A stretch of 32,262 bases of DNA from Acidobacteriota bacterium (GTDB lineage: Bacteria > Pseudomonadota > Alphaproteobacteria > Acetobacterales > Acetobacteraceae). A model generated the notes under the pieces. It saw only the letters and a program-made list of their open reading frames with translations. It was not told the DNA's origin and ran no database searches. This document shows positions 8,710-15,536 of this stretch, in pieces. Made by a program: the position numbers and the translations under genes. The stretch's first letter is position 1, and each line of letters begins with the position of its first letter. The DNA lies in assembly GCA_903970435.1 (NCBI GenBank), contig CAJCIS010000288.1, positions 1 to 32,262 of the forward strand, in the 5' to 3' direction.

Positions 8710-9495
8710 ATGCGCGCGTTGGACATAGCCGGCACCGGCATGCAAGCCCAGCAAACCAATGTCGAGGTGATTTCCAACAACATCGCCAACATGAGCACCA
8801 CCGGCTTCAAGCGCAGCCGCGCCGAATTCCAGGATCTGATCTATCAAAATCTCCGCCGCGTCGGCTCCAACTCGTCCGACAACGGTTCGGTGGTCCCCTC
8901 CGGCGCGCAAATCGGCCTGGGCGTGAAAACCGCCTCCATCTACCAGATCACCGAGCAGGGCAATCTGCAACAAACCGGCAACAACCTCGACATGGCCATT
9001 CAGGGCAACGGCTATTTTCAGGTCACCTTGCCGAGTGGCGACACCGCCTACACGCGGGACGGCACATTCGCGCTGGCGCCCGACGGCACCATCGTCACCG
9101 CGGACGGCTACCCGGTGTCGCCCGGCATCGTGGTTCCCACCAATGCCGTCACCGTCAGCGTCAATGCGTCCGGCCAGGTGCAGGCCACCGTCTCGGGCCA
9201 GACGGCGCCGAACACGCTGGGCCAATTCCAGCTTGCCAACTTCCCCAACCAGGCGGGCCTCGCCGCCCAGGGCGACAACCTGCTTTTGCAAACCGCCGCC
9301 TCCGGCAACGCCGTCACCGGCACACCGGGCTCGCCCGGGTTCGGCAGCACCATGCAGGGATTTATCGAAACCTCGAATGTCAATGTCGTCACCGAAATCA
9401 CCAACCTGATCACCGCGCAACGCGCTTACGAAATGAACAGCAAGGTGATCACCGCGTCCGACGACATGATGCAAACGCTTACGAATCTGCACTGA
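8710..9495 (+). CDS. flgG: Flagellar distal rod protein FlgG
   Basis: FlgG forms the distal rod that passes through the P and L rings. The 261-residue protein starts with MRALDIAGTGMQAQQTNVEV and SNNIANMSTTGFKRSRAEFQ, which is diagnostic for FlgG. It continues with the central NNLDMAIQGNGYFQV motif and ends with FIETSNVNVVTEITNLITAQRAYEMNSKVI, the conserved C-terminal helix. Its length is typical. GAGG lies about ten bases before the ATG. It follows flgF across copy C and precedes flgA, so it is probably in the same transcript from the sigma-54 promoter. Confidence 0.97.
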   Translation: MRALDIAGTGMQAQQTNVEVISNNIANMSTTGFKRSRAEFQDLIYQNLRRVGSNSSDNGSVVPSGAQIGLGVKTASIYQITEQGNLQQTGNNLDMAIQGNGYFQVTLPSGDTAYTRDGTFALAPDGTIVTADGYPVSPGIVVPTNAVTVSVNASGQVQATVSGQTAPNTLGQFQLANFPNQAGLAAQGDNLLLQTAASGNAVTGTPGSPGFGSTMQGFIETSNVNVVTEITNLITAQRAYEMNSKVITASDDMMQTLTNLH

Positions 9496-9506
9496 AAGCA
9501 GCGGCC

Positions 9507-10517
9507 ATGCGCATACGCCAAAAAGCTGGGAAGACGTTCTTTTTTGAAAAAAAGAGCCAAAAAACTTTTATCTGTCTTGTGCCGGTCTTTCAGACCTGGC
9601 TGTTGCTGATGCCGCACACCCAGGCAGGCGCGGCGACGCTGCGCGGCTATGCCGCGCTCAGGACGCCCACCGTCCACCTCTCCGACCTGTTCGACAATAT
9701 CGCACCGGCAACCGACAAGGCACTCGGCCCGTCGCCCGCGCCGGGTGACAGAATTACCGTCGAAGCCCCGCAGCTCGCCGCCATTGCGCGGGATTACGCG
9801 GTGGATTGGCGCCCCTCGTCCGGATCGGAACGCGTCATCCTCGAGCGTGCCGGTGAGCGCCTGCCGCAAGCCGCCTTCCTGGCGCCATTGCGCGCCGCGC
9901 TCGCCGACCAGGGCGCGCCGGCCGACGCCGATATCTCCATGCCGGGTTTCGATCCGCCGCTGCTGCCCGCCGGCGCGGCACCGAACGCGGTCATTTCGGA
10001 GACGAGTTTCGATCCGGTCAGTGGCCGTTTCACCGCGGTCCTCAGTGTCTCGGCCGCCGGCATGCCGGCCGTCACGGCGCCGCTGTCCGGCCAGGTCGTG
10101 GCCATGCTGGACGCCGCCATCCTCACCCACCATGTGCGCCCCGGCGCCGTCCTGCGCGCCGAGGACATGCGTTCGGCCCGCGTGCGCACAAATCTGCTGC
10201 GCGGCAATGTTCCCCTGTCCATCAACGCCGCCCTCGGCCAGGCGCTGCGCCACGACCTGCCGCCGGGCCAGCCGCTGACCACCGGCGACGTCGCCCGCCC
10301 GGTACTCGTCGCGCGCAACAGTGCCGTTCGCATGCGCCTCGATGCCGGCGAAATCTCGCTCTCCGCCCAGGGCCTGGCGCTGGAAGATGGCGGCCTCGGC
10401 GAAACGGTGCGGGTGCAGAACCCGAGCTCGAAAGCCATCGTCCTGGCCCTGGTGACCGCCGCGGGTGAAGTGCGCGTGGTGGCCGAACGCGCGGCACTCG
10501 AGGTCGCGGTGCAATGA
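9507..10517 (+). CDS. flgA: P-ring assembly chaperone FlgA
   Basis: FlgA is a periplasmic chaperone that helps FlgI assemble into the P ring. The 336-residue reading has a SAF-like C-terminal half (VRPGAVLRAEDMRSARVRTNLLRG, then LGQALRHDLPPGQPLTTGDV and GLGETVRVQNPSS), which is typical of FlgA. The start is uncertain. ATG 9507 places hairpin repeat copy D inside the reading frame, giving FFFEKKSQKTF before the hydrophobic stretch. GTG 9579 gives a shorter signal peptide (VPVFQTWLLL, cleavage near AGAA) that avoids the repeat, though with no basic N-region. The gene overlaps flgH by four bases (ATGA), indicating coupled translation. Confidence 0.88.
   Translation: MRIRQKAGKTFFFEKKSQKTFICLVPVFQTWLLLMPHTQAGAATLRGYAALRTPTVHLSDLFDNIAPATDKALGPSPAPGDRITVEAPQLAAIARDYAVDWRPSSGSERVILERAGERLPQAAFLAPLRAALADQGAPADADISMPGFDPPLLPAGAAPNAVISETSFDPVSGRFTAVLSVSAAGMPAVTAPLSGQVVAMLDAAILTHHVRPGAVLRAEDMRSARVRTNLLRGNVPLSINAALGQALRHDLPPGQPLTTGDVARPVLVARNSAVRMRLDAGEISLSAQGLALEDGGLGETVRVQNPSSKAIVLALVTAAGEVRVVAERAALEVAVQ
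9529..9570 (+). repeat. AT-rich hairpin repeat, copy D, in the 5' end of flgA
   Basis: Forward copy whose right arm reads GAGC instead of GAAC; the change leaves a G-T wobble. It lies just after flgG and in frame with the upstream flgA start, so it may be translated. Confidence 0.85.
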
Positions 10518-11278
10518 CTCGAACCGCCAACGGTCGCCCGTGGCGCGCCACATTCGCGGCGATCGCGGCGCTGTTCGGTCTGGCCGCGTGCGGCTCGCTG
10601 CAGAAACTCTCCGAAATCGGCCGCCCGCCCGCCATGACGCCGACAACCAATCCCACGACGGACCCGAAATGGCGCCCCGTCACCATGCCGATGCCCCGCG
10701 CCGAGCCGGCGCCCAGCGAGGCCGCCAGCCTGTGGCGCACCGGCAGCCGCGCCTTCTTCAAGGATCAGCGCGCCGCCACCGTCGGCGACATCGTCACCGT
10801 GCTGGTCAAGACCACCGATGCCGCCGATGTGGAGAACGCCTCGGCCGAAACGCAGAACGGCAGCGAAACGATGGGCATGCCCAACATGCTCGGCCTGGAG
10901 GGTGCGTTGCCGCATCTGCTCGGCAAGCTGGTCAGCCCGTCCAGCCTGGTCTCCACCACCAGCACCAGCGTCGCCGGCGGCACGGGGACAATCAAGCGCA
11001 ACGAAACCGTGACCCTGCGCCTGGCGGGGGTCATCACCCAGGTGCTGCCGAACGGCAACCTGGTCGTCGCCGCGCGTCAGGAAATGCGCGTCAACAACGA
11101 ACTGCGCGTGCTCGAAGTCAGCGGCGTCATTCGTCCGCAGGACATCGCCAGCGACAACACCGTCAGCCACGACCGCATGGCCGAGGCGCGGATCTCCTAC
11201 GGCGGCCGCGGACAGCTGACCAACATCCAGACACCGCGATACGGCCAGCAGGCGCTGGATATTCTGCTACCGTTCTGA
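10514..11278 (+). CDS. flgH: Flagellar L-ring lipoprotein FlgH
   Basis: FlgH forms the outer-membrane L ring around the rod. The 254-residue protein has a lipoprotein signal with lipobox LAAC (residues 23-26, Cys 26 lipidated). Family signatures follow: SLWRTGSRAFFKDQRAATVGDIVTV in the N-terminal third, NETVTLRLAGVITQVLPNGNLVV in the middle, and ISYGGRGQLTNIQTPRYGQQALDILLPF at the end. The ATG overlaps the flgA stop by four bases. An intrinsic terminator follows 45 bp after the stop. In related genomes a ring or assembly gene usually comes next; here unrelated genes intervene before dksA and fliX-flgI. Confidence 0.96.
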   Translation: MTRTANGRPWRATFAAIAALFGLAACGSLQKLSEIGRPPAMTPTTNPTTDPKWRPVTMPMPRAEPAPSEAASLWRTGSRAFFKDQRAATVGDIVTVLVKTTDAADVENASAETQNGSETMGMPNMLGLEGALPHLLGKLVSPSSLVSTTSTSVAGGTGTIKRNETVTLRLAGVITQVLPNGNLVVAARQEMRVNNELRVLEVSGVIRPQDIASDNTVSHDRMAEARISYGGRGQLTNIQTPRYGQQALDILLPF

Positions 11279-11292
11279 CGGAAGGTGCCCAT

Positions 11293-11323
11293 CATGCAGC
11301 GAAGCGAAATGCGGCGTTCCCAT
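11293..11323 (+). repeat. Short dispersed repeat (CATGCAGCG...AATGCGG)
   Basis: CATGCAGCGAAGCGAAATGC and the following bases resemble 20369-20400 at most positions. Both copies are intergenic. This one overlaps the left flank of the flgH terminator. Confidence 0.5.
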
Positions 11324-11342
11324 GCCGCAAGCGCGGCTTTTT
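11324..11342 (+). terminator. Intrinsic terminator after flgH
   Basis: A GCCGC-AAGC-GCGGC stem-loop is followed directly by TTTTT. It lies 45 bp after the flgH stop and should end the flgFGAH transcript. Confidence 0.7.
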
Positions 11343-11377
11343 CTGTCACGGAACATGATTTGCGGTAACCAGGCGAT

Positions 11378-11401
11378 GTTCCAGGGGCATGCCCCTGGAA
11401 C
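11378..11401. repeat. Perfect 24-bp palindrome
   Basis: Two 12-base halves, GTTCCAGGGGCA and TGCCCCTGGAAC, are exact reverse complements. The right flank (CCGTCAGCCCCGTCGCGC) resembles the CCAGGGGC...GCCCCTGG unit at 18578-18610, so this belongs to a dispersed family. It sits between flgH and the convergent minus-strand gene. Confidence 0.75.
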
Positions 11402-11443
11402 CGTCAGCCCCGTCGCGCTACGCTCGCAACGTTTTCGCCGCCC

Positions 11444-11965
11444 TTACCGCCCCGTGACAGCGGCCGCTCTGCCGGCGTGGCCCAGATAAACCACCGCGCC
11501 GTTATAGGCGGGCGCCGCATGAGCATCGCCGGATTGCAGGGTCAGAGTCATCGCCTGCTTGGCCGACTTGCAAATCTGCGCCTTCTTCGGCTTGGCGCCA
11601 ACGGGCGCCAACGTCGGAACCACCGTACTCACCGTGCCGGTGGCGCTTTGCCCGTCCGTTGAGAATTTCAGCGTCCATATGATCGTGGCATAGGGGAACT
11701 CGAGGTTGCCCGCCGCCTTGCCCTTGGCAATGACGGAATCCGTGCCCCAGCCCCAGCCCCCGTCGTTATTGCCGCCGCCCTTGCAGTTGGTCGAAAAGTC
11801 GACCGAATCGCCGGTCACCGCCAGTTCATTGTTGTTGTCCAGGCTGACCGTGAACGAAACGGGGCTCCCGTCCGCGCTGGTGCCGGCGTAGGTGCCGGCG
11901 ACCTGGGCCGCGGCCGGCCCAGCAATGGCCACGGCGAAGGCCGCGGCAGTCAAAATACGTGTCAC
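11444..11965 (-). CDS. Secreted protein of unknown function
   Basis: I do not recognise this 173-residue protein. It starts at GTG 11965, with GAGGAG about nine bases upstream. A Sec signal peptide (MTRILTAAAFAVAIAGPAAA) ends near residue 20 at AQVAG. The mature part looks beta-rich and opens with GTYAGTSADGSPVSFTVSLD, a pattern seen in small lipocalin-like or calycin-like secreted proteins. It contains a Gly/Asn-rich loop (GGGNNDGGWGWG) and two cysteines that could form a disulfide. It lies in the non-flagellar segment between flgH and dksA, convergent with flgH. No operon partner is evident. Confidence 0.75.
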   Translation of the reverse strand: MTRILTAAAFAVAIAGPAAAQVAGTYAGTSADGSPVSFTVSLDNNNELAVTGDSVDFSTNCKGGGNNDGGWGWGTDSVIAKGKAAGNLEFPYATIIWTLKFSTDGQSATGTVSTVVPTLAPVGAKPKKAQICKSAKQAMTLTLQSGDAHAAPAYNGAVVYLGHAGRAAAVTGR

Positions 11966-12156
11966 GTTAACTGTCTCCTCAGGGTCGGTTCAAATTATTG
12001 CCGCGCCCGTAAGGCTAAACCCTGTGCCGCGGCCTGCCGAGAAACCCTCAGAAGCGGCCCGGCTGCAAGCAAGATCGTGCCGGCAACGTGCCGCGCCGCC
12101 ATCACGTTAACGGTAGGTTTCCGACGAAATTCGGAAAAGCTCAAAATTGTGCCTAT

Positions 12157-12192
12157 CAATTAAGAAAATTCGGGCAATTAAGAAAAGTCGGG
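12157..12192. repeat. Two tandem 18-bp units
   Basis: CAATTAAGAAAATTCGGG (12157-12174) is followed directly by CAATTAAGAAAAGTCGGG (12175-12192), with one mismatch. A weaker trace (AAATTCGGAAAAG) lies at 12127-12139. The repeat lies between the 3' end of the amine oxidase gene and the promoter side of the secreted protein gene. Confidence 0.7.
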
Positions 12193-12208
12193 GAAGACGT
12201 GCCGCGCG

Positions 12209-13660
12209 TTACCCGAGGCGGGCAGCGACCTGCTTTGCCGCGGCATCGCCGGCGCGAATGGCCCCGTCCATGTAGCCGGTCCATTTTTCCGCCGCCTCTG
12301 TGCCGGCCCAGTGAATGCGCCCGCACGGGTCGCGCAGCGCGGTCCCCGCGCGGCTCAGCACCCCCGGCGCCAGCACCGCCACGGGGGCGCCGCCGGTAAA
12401 TCGATCCTCCGACCAATCGTGATAGCCATACCCGGTGGGTTGCAACGCCGCCGGCCCAAACCACCGGGCCAGGCACGTCAGCATCGCCTGCCGGCGCTGG
12501 TCAGCCGCTAAGACGCGCCAGCGGAGCGCCGCGTCGCCGCCGATAAATCCAAGGATCGCGCCGGTGCCGTCACCGGGATCGTCGTCGTACGCGGCCACGA
12601 TCGGGCCGCGTACGCTGGCCACTTCACCGGAAAACCCGGCCTGCCGCCAGAATGGCGCCGCGTAGGTCACGATCACCTTGTAATAGCGCCCCATCGGCGC
12701 CCGCTCATGCAGGTCGCGCCGCGCCGGTGGCAACACCGGATCATACACCAGGCGCGCCGCGGCCGCCGGCGGCATGGCAATGACCGCATATTTCGCCCGC
12801 GCCACGAGTCCCGCTTCTGTCGTCACCTCCACGCCCGCATCGTCCTGCCGCACCCGCGCCACCGGCTGCCGCAGCCGCACCGCCTCGCCCAGCCTCGCGG
12901 CCAGACGCTGCGACATCTGCTGCGCGCCGCCGACGATGATGCTGTCCTGCGCGCCCCCCGCAGTGTTGGTCAGCATCTCCAGGCTGTCGCCCTGCGCGGT
13001 ATAATAAGCGAAATACAGCATGCTCAGCTCGTCCGGATCGGCGCCGAACACGGCGCGCGTGCCGCATGTCAACAGATCGAGCGTATTCTGCGTATAGCTA
13101 TGCGCGGCCGACCATTGCGCCACCGTTTGCGCATCCAGCGCGCCGGCGCGCGGCGCCGCCCATGGCGCCACCGCGCCCATTTCGGCGGAAAGTGCGTCAA
13201 TCCGGCCCATGACATGCGGTAGATCGAACAACGTTGCCCACGGCAGCGGCGGCACATTGCCGCTGAATTCGAGCCGGTCGTCCCGCAGCTCCCAGATTTT
13301 TTTCGCGCCCGTAAACACCGGCTTCAGCTGTAACCCCAGCTCCGCAATCAGCGCCCTGGCATGGTCCTGCGTCGGCCCGATGAACTGACCCCCGAGATCG
13401 AAACGATGCGCCCCCACATCGGAAAAGTAGTTCCGCCCCCCGACGCGATCGCGCGCCTCGAGCACCATGACGCGATGCCCCGTCTCGGCGAGAAGCCGCG
13501 CCGCCGTCAGCCCGGAAAGTCCCGCGCCAATGACAACGACATCGACCATTTCCGGCGCAGGCGCATCCCCGCTCGCCTGTGCCCGCGCCGCGACCGGCGC
13601 TATCGACCCGGCCGCCGCCATAAGCAACGCCCGCCGGCGCGATACGGGAACGCGTGACAT
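12209..13660 (-). CDS. Exported flavin monoamine oxidase
   Basis: This 483-residue FAD enzyme should oxidise primary or secondary amines to imines, releasing hydrogen peroxide. A twin-arginine-like signal (SRRRALLMAAAG, ending ARAQA near 29) predicts folded export. The FAD-binding fold starts at about 39 with VVVIGAGLSGLTAARLL and the acidic residue in VLEARDRVGGR. The C-terminal block GRIHWAGTEAAEKWTGYMDGAIRAG is the conserved FAD-contact motif of the MAO family. I chose ATG 13660 because the RR signal then sits at the N-terminus and AGGA lies upstream; a longer frame from 13735 would run through repeat copy E1. The substrate is unknown. Confidence 0.88.
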   Translation of the reverse strand: MSRVPVSRRRALLMAAAGSIAPVAARAQASGDAPAPEMVDVVVIGAGLSGLTAARLLAETGHRVMVLEARDRVGGRNYFSDVGAHRFDLGGQFIGPTQDHARALIAELGLQLKPVFTGAKKIWELRDDRLEFSGNVPPLPWATLFDLPHVMGRIDALSAEMGAVAPWAAPRAGALDAQTVAQWSAAHSYTQNTLDLLTCGTRAVFGADPDELSMLYFAYYTAQGDSLEMLTNTAGGAQDSIIVGGAQQMSQRLAARLGEAVRLRQPVARVRQDDAGVEVTTEAGLVARAKYAVIAMPPAAAARLVYDPVLPPARRDLHERAPMGRYYKVIVTYAAPFWRQAGFSGEVASVRGPIVAAYDDDPGDGTGAILGFIGGDAALRWRVLAADQRRQAMLTCLARWFGPAALQPTGYGYHDWSEDRFTGGAPVAVLAPGVLSRAGTALRDPCGRIHWAGTEAAEKWTGYMDGAIRAGDAAAKQVAARLG

Positions 13661-13679
13661 GGGGGGTCCTTCTGCTCTC

Positions 13680-13720
13680 AAGGAAGCCGTTCTCTTCTGA
13701 AGAAAAGAACCAAAAGACTC
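13680..13720 (+). repeat. AT-rich hairpin repeat, copy E1
   Basis: Forward copy just upstream of the amine oxidase start. One stem pair is changed from T-A to C-G on both sides; another position is a C-A mismatch. It forms an inverted pair with E2, about 50 bp away. Confidence 0.85.
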
Positions 13721-13769
13721 ATACGCTTGATGCAATCCCTAACCTATCCGCCACGGCACGCGCAGGCGC

Positions 13770-13814
13770 AAAAGTCTTTTGGTTCTTTTCTTCAGAAAAG
13801 AACATTCTTCCTTC
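13770..13814 (-). repeat. AT-rich hairpin repeat, copy E2
   Basis: Reverse copy facing E1 and ending 5 bp from the cupin stop codon. The core GTTCTTTTCT / AGAAAAGAAC is a perfect stem that carries the same compensated C-G pair as E1. Confidence 0.85.
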
Positions 13815-13819
13815 TCAAA

Positions 13820-14314
13820 TCATTGATCCTGCGCGTCCGGCATCCCGTCATGCGGTCCCAGCACGCGGCGCGGCGCATCGTGCCACCAGTCGGTCCGCAG
13901 CGCCTGCATTTCCGGGTTCACCGGATAGATCACCTTGTTCTCCGGCTTTGCCGGCTCGCCGATCACCAGCAGCACCGCCGGCACATCGCTGTTATTGAGG
14001 AAGCTGTGCGCAATCCCGGTCCCGGGCGGAAATCCTACCCCATCGCCCGGCGCCAGCCGGTGCAAATGGCCATCCAGCCAAAGGTCGGGCGTACCGTCCA
14101 GGACGTAGATGAATTCTTCCTCGTCGCTCTCGGCATGCGGAATGGAGGTACGCCGCCCCGGCAACAACACCTGATGCCGCACCGCAATCCGCGTCAGCCC
14201 CAGCGCCCGCGAAAAATGCGCATCCAGCGCCAGCAACTCCGTCGAATGCCCATAATGCCGGTCATCAGCCCCCTGAATCTCCCGCCAATGCCGAACACAC
14301 CCCGGCCTCCCCAT
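13820..14314 (-). CDS. Cupin-domain protein
   Basis: This 164-residue protein is a single-domain cupin. Motif 1 is GRRTSIPHAESDEEEFIYVLDG (53-74), with likely metal ligands His60, Glu62 and Glu67. Motif 2 is GDGVGFPPGTGIAHSFLN (90-107), with His103. The third part, PENKVIYPVNPE, is shared by a group of bacterial cupins with no assigned reaction. It could be a small-molecule enzyme or a sensor. ATG 14314 is preceded by a GGAA repeat tract that offers many Shine-Dalgarno-like sites. A TTG at 14371 would add a low-complexity extension encoded by the tract and is less likely. The gene lies upstream of the amine oxidase gene on the same strand, with copies E1 and E2 between. Confidence 0.85.
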   Translation of the reverse strand: MGRPGCVRHWREIQGADDRHYGHSTELLALDAHFSRALGLTRIAVRHQVLLPGRRTSIPHAESDEEEFIYVLDGTPDLWLDGHLHRLAPGDGVGFPPGTGIAHSFLNNSDVPAVLLVIGEPAKPENKVIYPVNPEMQALRTDWWHDAPRRVLGPHDGMPDAQDQ

Positions 14315-14315
14315 G

Positions 14316-14345
14316 CCTTCCTTCCTTCCTTCCTTCCTTCCTTCC
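14316..14345. repeat. Tetranucleotide tract, 7.5 units of GGAA on the minus strand
   Basis: The plus strand reads CCTT seven times and then CC. On the gene strand this is GGAA repeated up to one base before the cupin ATG. Each unit resembles a ribosome binding site, so unit gain or loss could alter translation. Confidence 0.95.
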
Positions 14346-14359
14346 ACAGCTGCCCTAGA

Positions 14360-14499
14360 AGCCCGTTTCAAAAGGCGGCCTGACGAGTCGGCTGGCGTGG
14401 ATTTACGAGCACCGGAGCGGAGCGGCCTCCTTGGCCGTGAGCACCGGAGCGCAATAAATCCGCGTCAGATGGCCGTCAGGGCGCCTTTTCAAACGGGCT
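14360..14499. mobile_element. 140-bp element with 26-bp terminal inverted repeats
   Basis: The ends AGCCCGTTTCAAAAGGCG... (14360-14385) and its inverted partner (14474-14499) match at 24 of 26 positions. Inside are two direct copies of GAGCACCGGAGCG (14407-14419 and 14439-14451). GTGGATTTA and TAAATCCGC, also inside, are inverted to each other. It has no open frame of note and lies between the cupin and dksA. Size and structure suggest a MITE-like or palindromic repeat element; target-site duplications were not identified. Confidence 0.6.
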
Positions 14500-14505
14500 G
14501 GGCGA

Positions 14506-14922
14506 TCAGTCGTCTCGGTGGACTCTTTCCATCCGCTCATGCCGCTCCTGCGCCTCCAGCGACAGCGTCGCGATCGGCCGCGCCTCCAGCCGTCGCAGGC
14601 CAATCGGTTCGCCGGTTTCCTCGCAATAGCCGTAGGCGCCGTGCTCAACCCGCAGCAGCGCCTGATCGATCTTGCTGATCAGCTTGCGGGCCCGGTCCCG
14701 CGTGCGCAACTCCAGCGCCCGATCGGTCTCCACGCTCGCGCGGTCGGTAATATCGGCCTCATGAATGCCGCCTTCCGACAGGCTGGCCAACGTGCCGTCC
14801 GCCTCACGCAGCAGGTCGGCCCGCCAGCGCAGCAGCTTTTGCCTGAAATATTCGAGCTGCAGCGGGTTCATGAACGCCTCGCTGTCCGAGGGGACGTAGT
14901 CCGGTGGCAGCGTGAGCATCAT
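14506..14922 (-). CDS. dksA: DksA-type transcription factor
   Basis: DksA binds the RNA polymerase secondary channel and, with ppGpp, adjusts transcription under starvation. The 138 residues show a coiled-coil segment (NPLQLEYFRQKLLRWRADLL, then RARKLISKIDQALLRVE) with the tip motif ADITDRASVETD. The C-terminal part YGYCEETGEPIGLRRLEARP has only one of the four zinc cysteines, which is usual in alphaproteobacterial DksA and not a defect. I start at ATG 14922 because MMLTLPPDYVPSD is the normal N-terminus and AGGAA lies about ten bases upstream. In Caulobacter-like genomes dksA also lies next to fliX and flgI, which supports the flagellar context. Confidence 0.93.
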   Translation of the reverse strand: MMLTLPPDYVPSDSEAFMNPLQLEYFRQKLLRWRADLLREADGTLASLSEGGIHEADITDRASVETDRALELRTRDRARKLISKIDQALLRVEHGAYGYCEETGEPIGLRRLEARPIATLSLEAQERHERMERVHRDD

Positions 14923-15039
14923 CGTGGGCGGTTTCCTGTCGAACGGCGCCCGCGCCGCCACGTCGCATGGCAGGGCCCTGGCGTCTGGCGCGGCTTATAG
15001 AGGCGTCGCGCCGCTGCGCCAAGCAATTCGCACCGGCGT

Positions 15040-15468
15040 TCAACTCATTGAAATCTCTGCCGGCGCCCGATAGCGCGCCAGCTCGACCGCCGCGCGTACC
15101 CCGATTTCGCGCAGAATGAGCCGCAGCACGGGGTCGTCCGCCTCCGGCATGTCGGCGGCCAGGTGGGACAATGCTTCCGCGGCCGTATCGCCGCCTTGCA
15201 GCAGCACCACCTGCAGCGCGCCGAGCGCTTGCAGCATGGCCCGCCCGTGGCGCCTGGCATGCCGGTCCGATCGCACCCGCGCGCACGCCTGCTCGTAGCT
15301 CATCGGGCCGTTCAGCGGCGATGCGGCCACGGCACCCGCCGCGCCCTCCGGTGAAGCGGCCGGGCCGCTTCCCGCCGGCGCTTCCAGCAATTGGGAGAAC
15401 CCGTCCGCCCCGGCCGCCTTCCGCGTCACGGCCGGCGTGGCGCCTGGCCGAACCCGCTCTACCTGCAT
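15040..15468 (-). CDS. fliX: Flagellar assembly regulator FliX
   Basis: FliX is an alphaproteobacterial protein that links early flagellar assembly to late gene expression through FlbD, an activator of sigma-54 promoters. The 142-residue product has a variable N-terminal half. The C-terminal region is typical of FliX: RRHGRAMLQALGALQVVLL, then DPVLRLILREIGVRAAVELARY. ATG 15468 is preferred because AAGGGA lies seven bases upstream; an in-frame ATG at 15519 is an alternative. It is divergent from flgI, the same arrangement as in Caulobacter. The sigma-54 promoter at flgF fits FliX-FlbD control, although flbD is not in the window. Confidence 0.85.
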   Translation of the reverse strand: MQVERVRPGATPAVTRKAAGADGFSQLLEAPAGSGPAASPEGAAGAVAASPLNGPMSYEQACARVRSDRHARRHGRAMLQALGALQVVLLQGGDTAAEALSHLAADMPEADDPVLRLILREIGVRAAVELARYRAPAEISMS

Positions 15469-15536
15469 CGCCTGATCCCTTTGTTCCGGCCGGATGAACC
15501 ATCCGGCAACCTTTTCCATGCTTTGCTGATCGTGAC

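Noticed and set aside
14506-14922. DksA as a damaged gene because of missing cysteines
   Set aside because: Loss of most zinc cysteines is normal for the alphaproteobacterial group, and the rest of the protein is complete.
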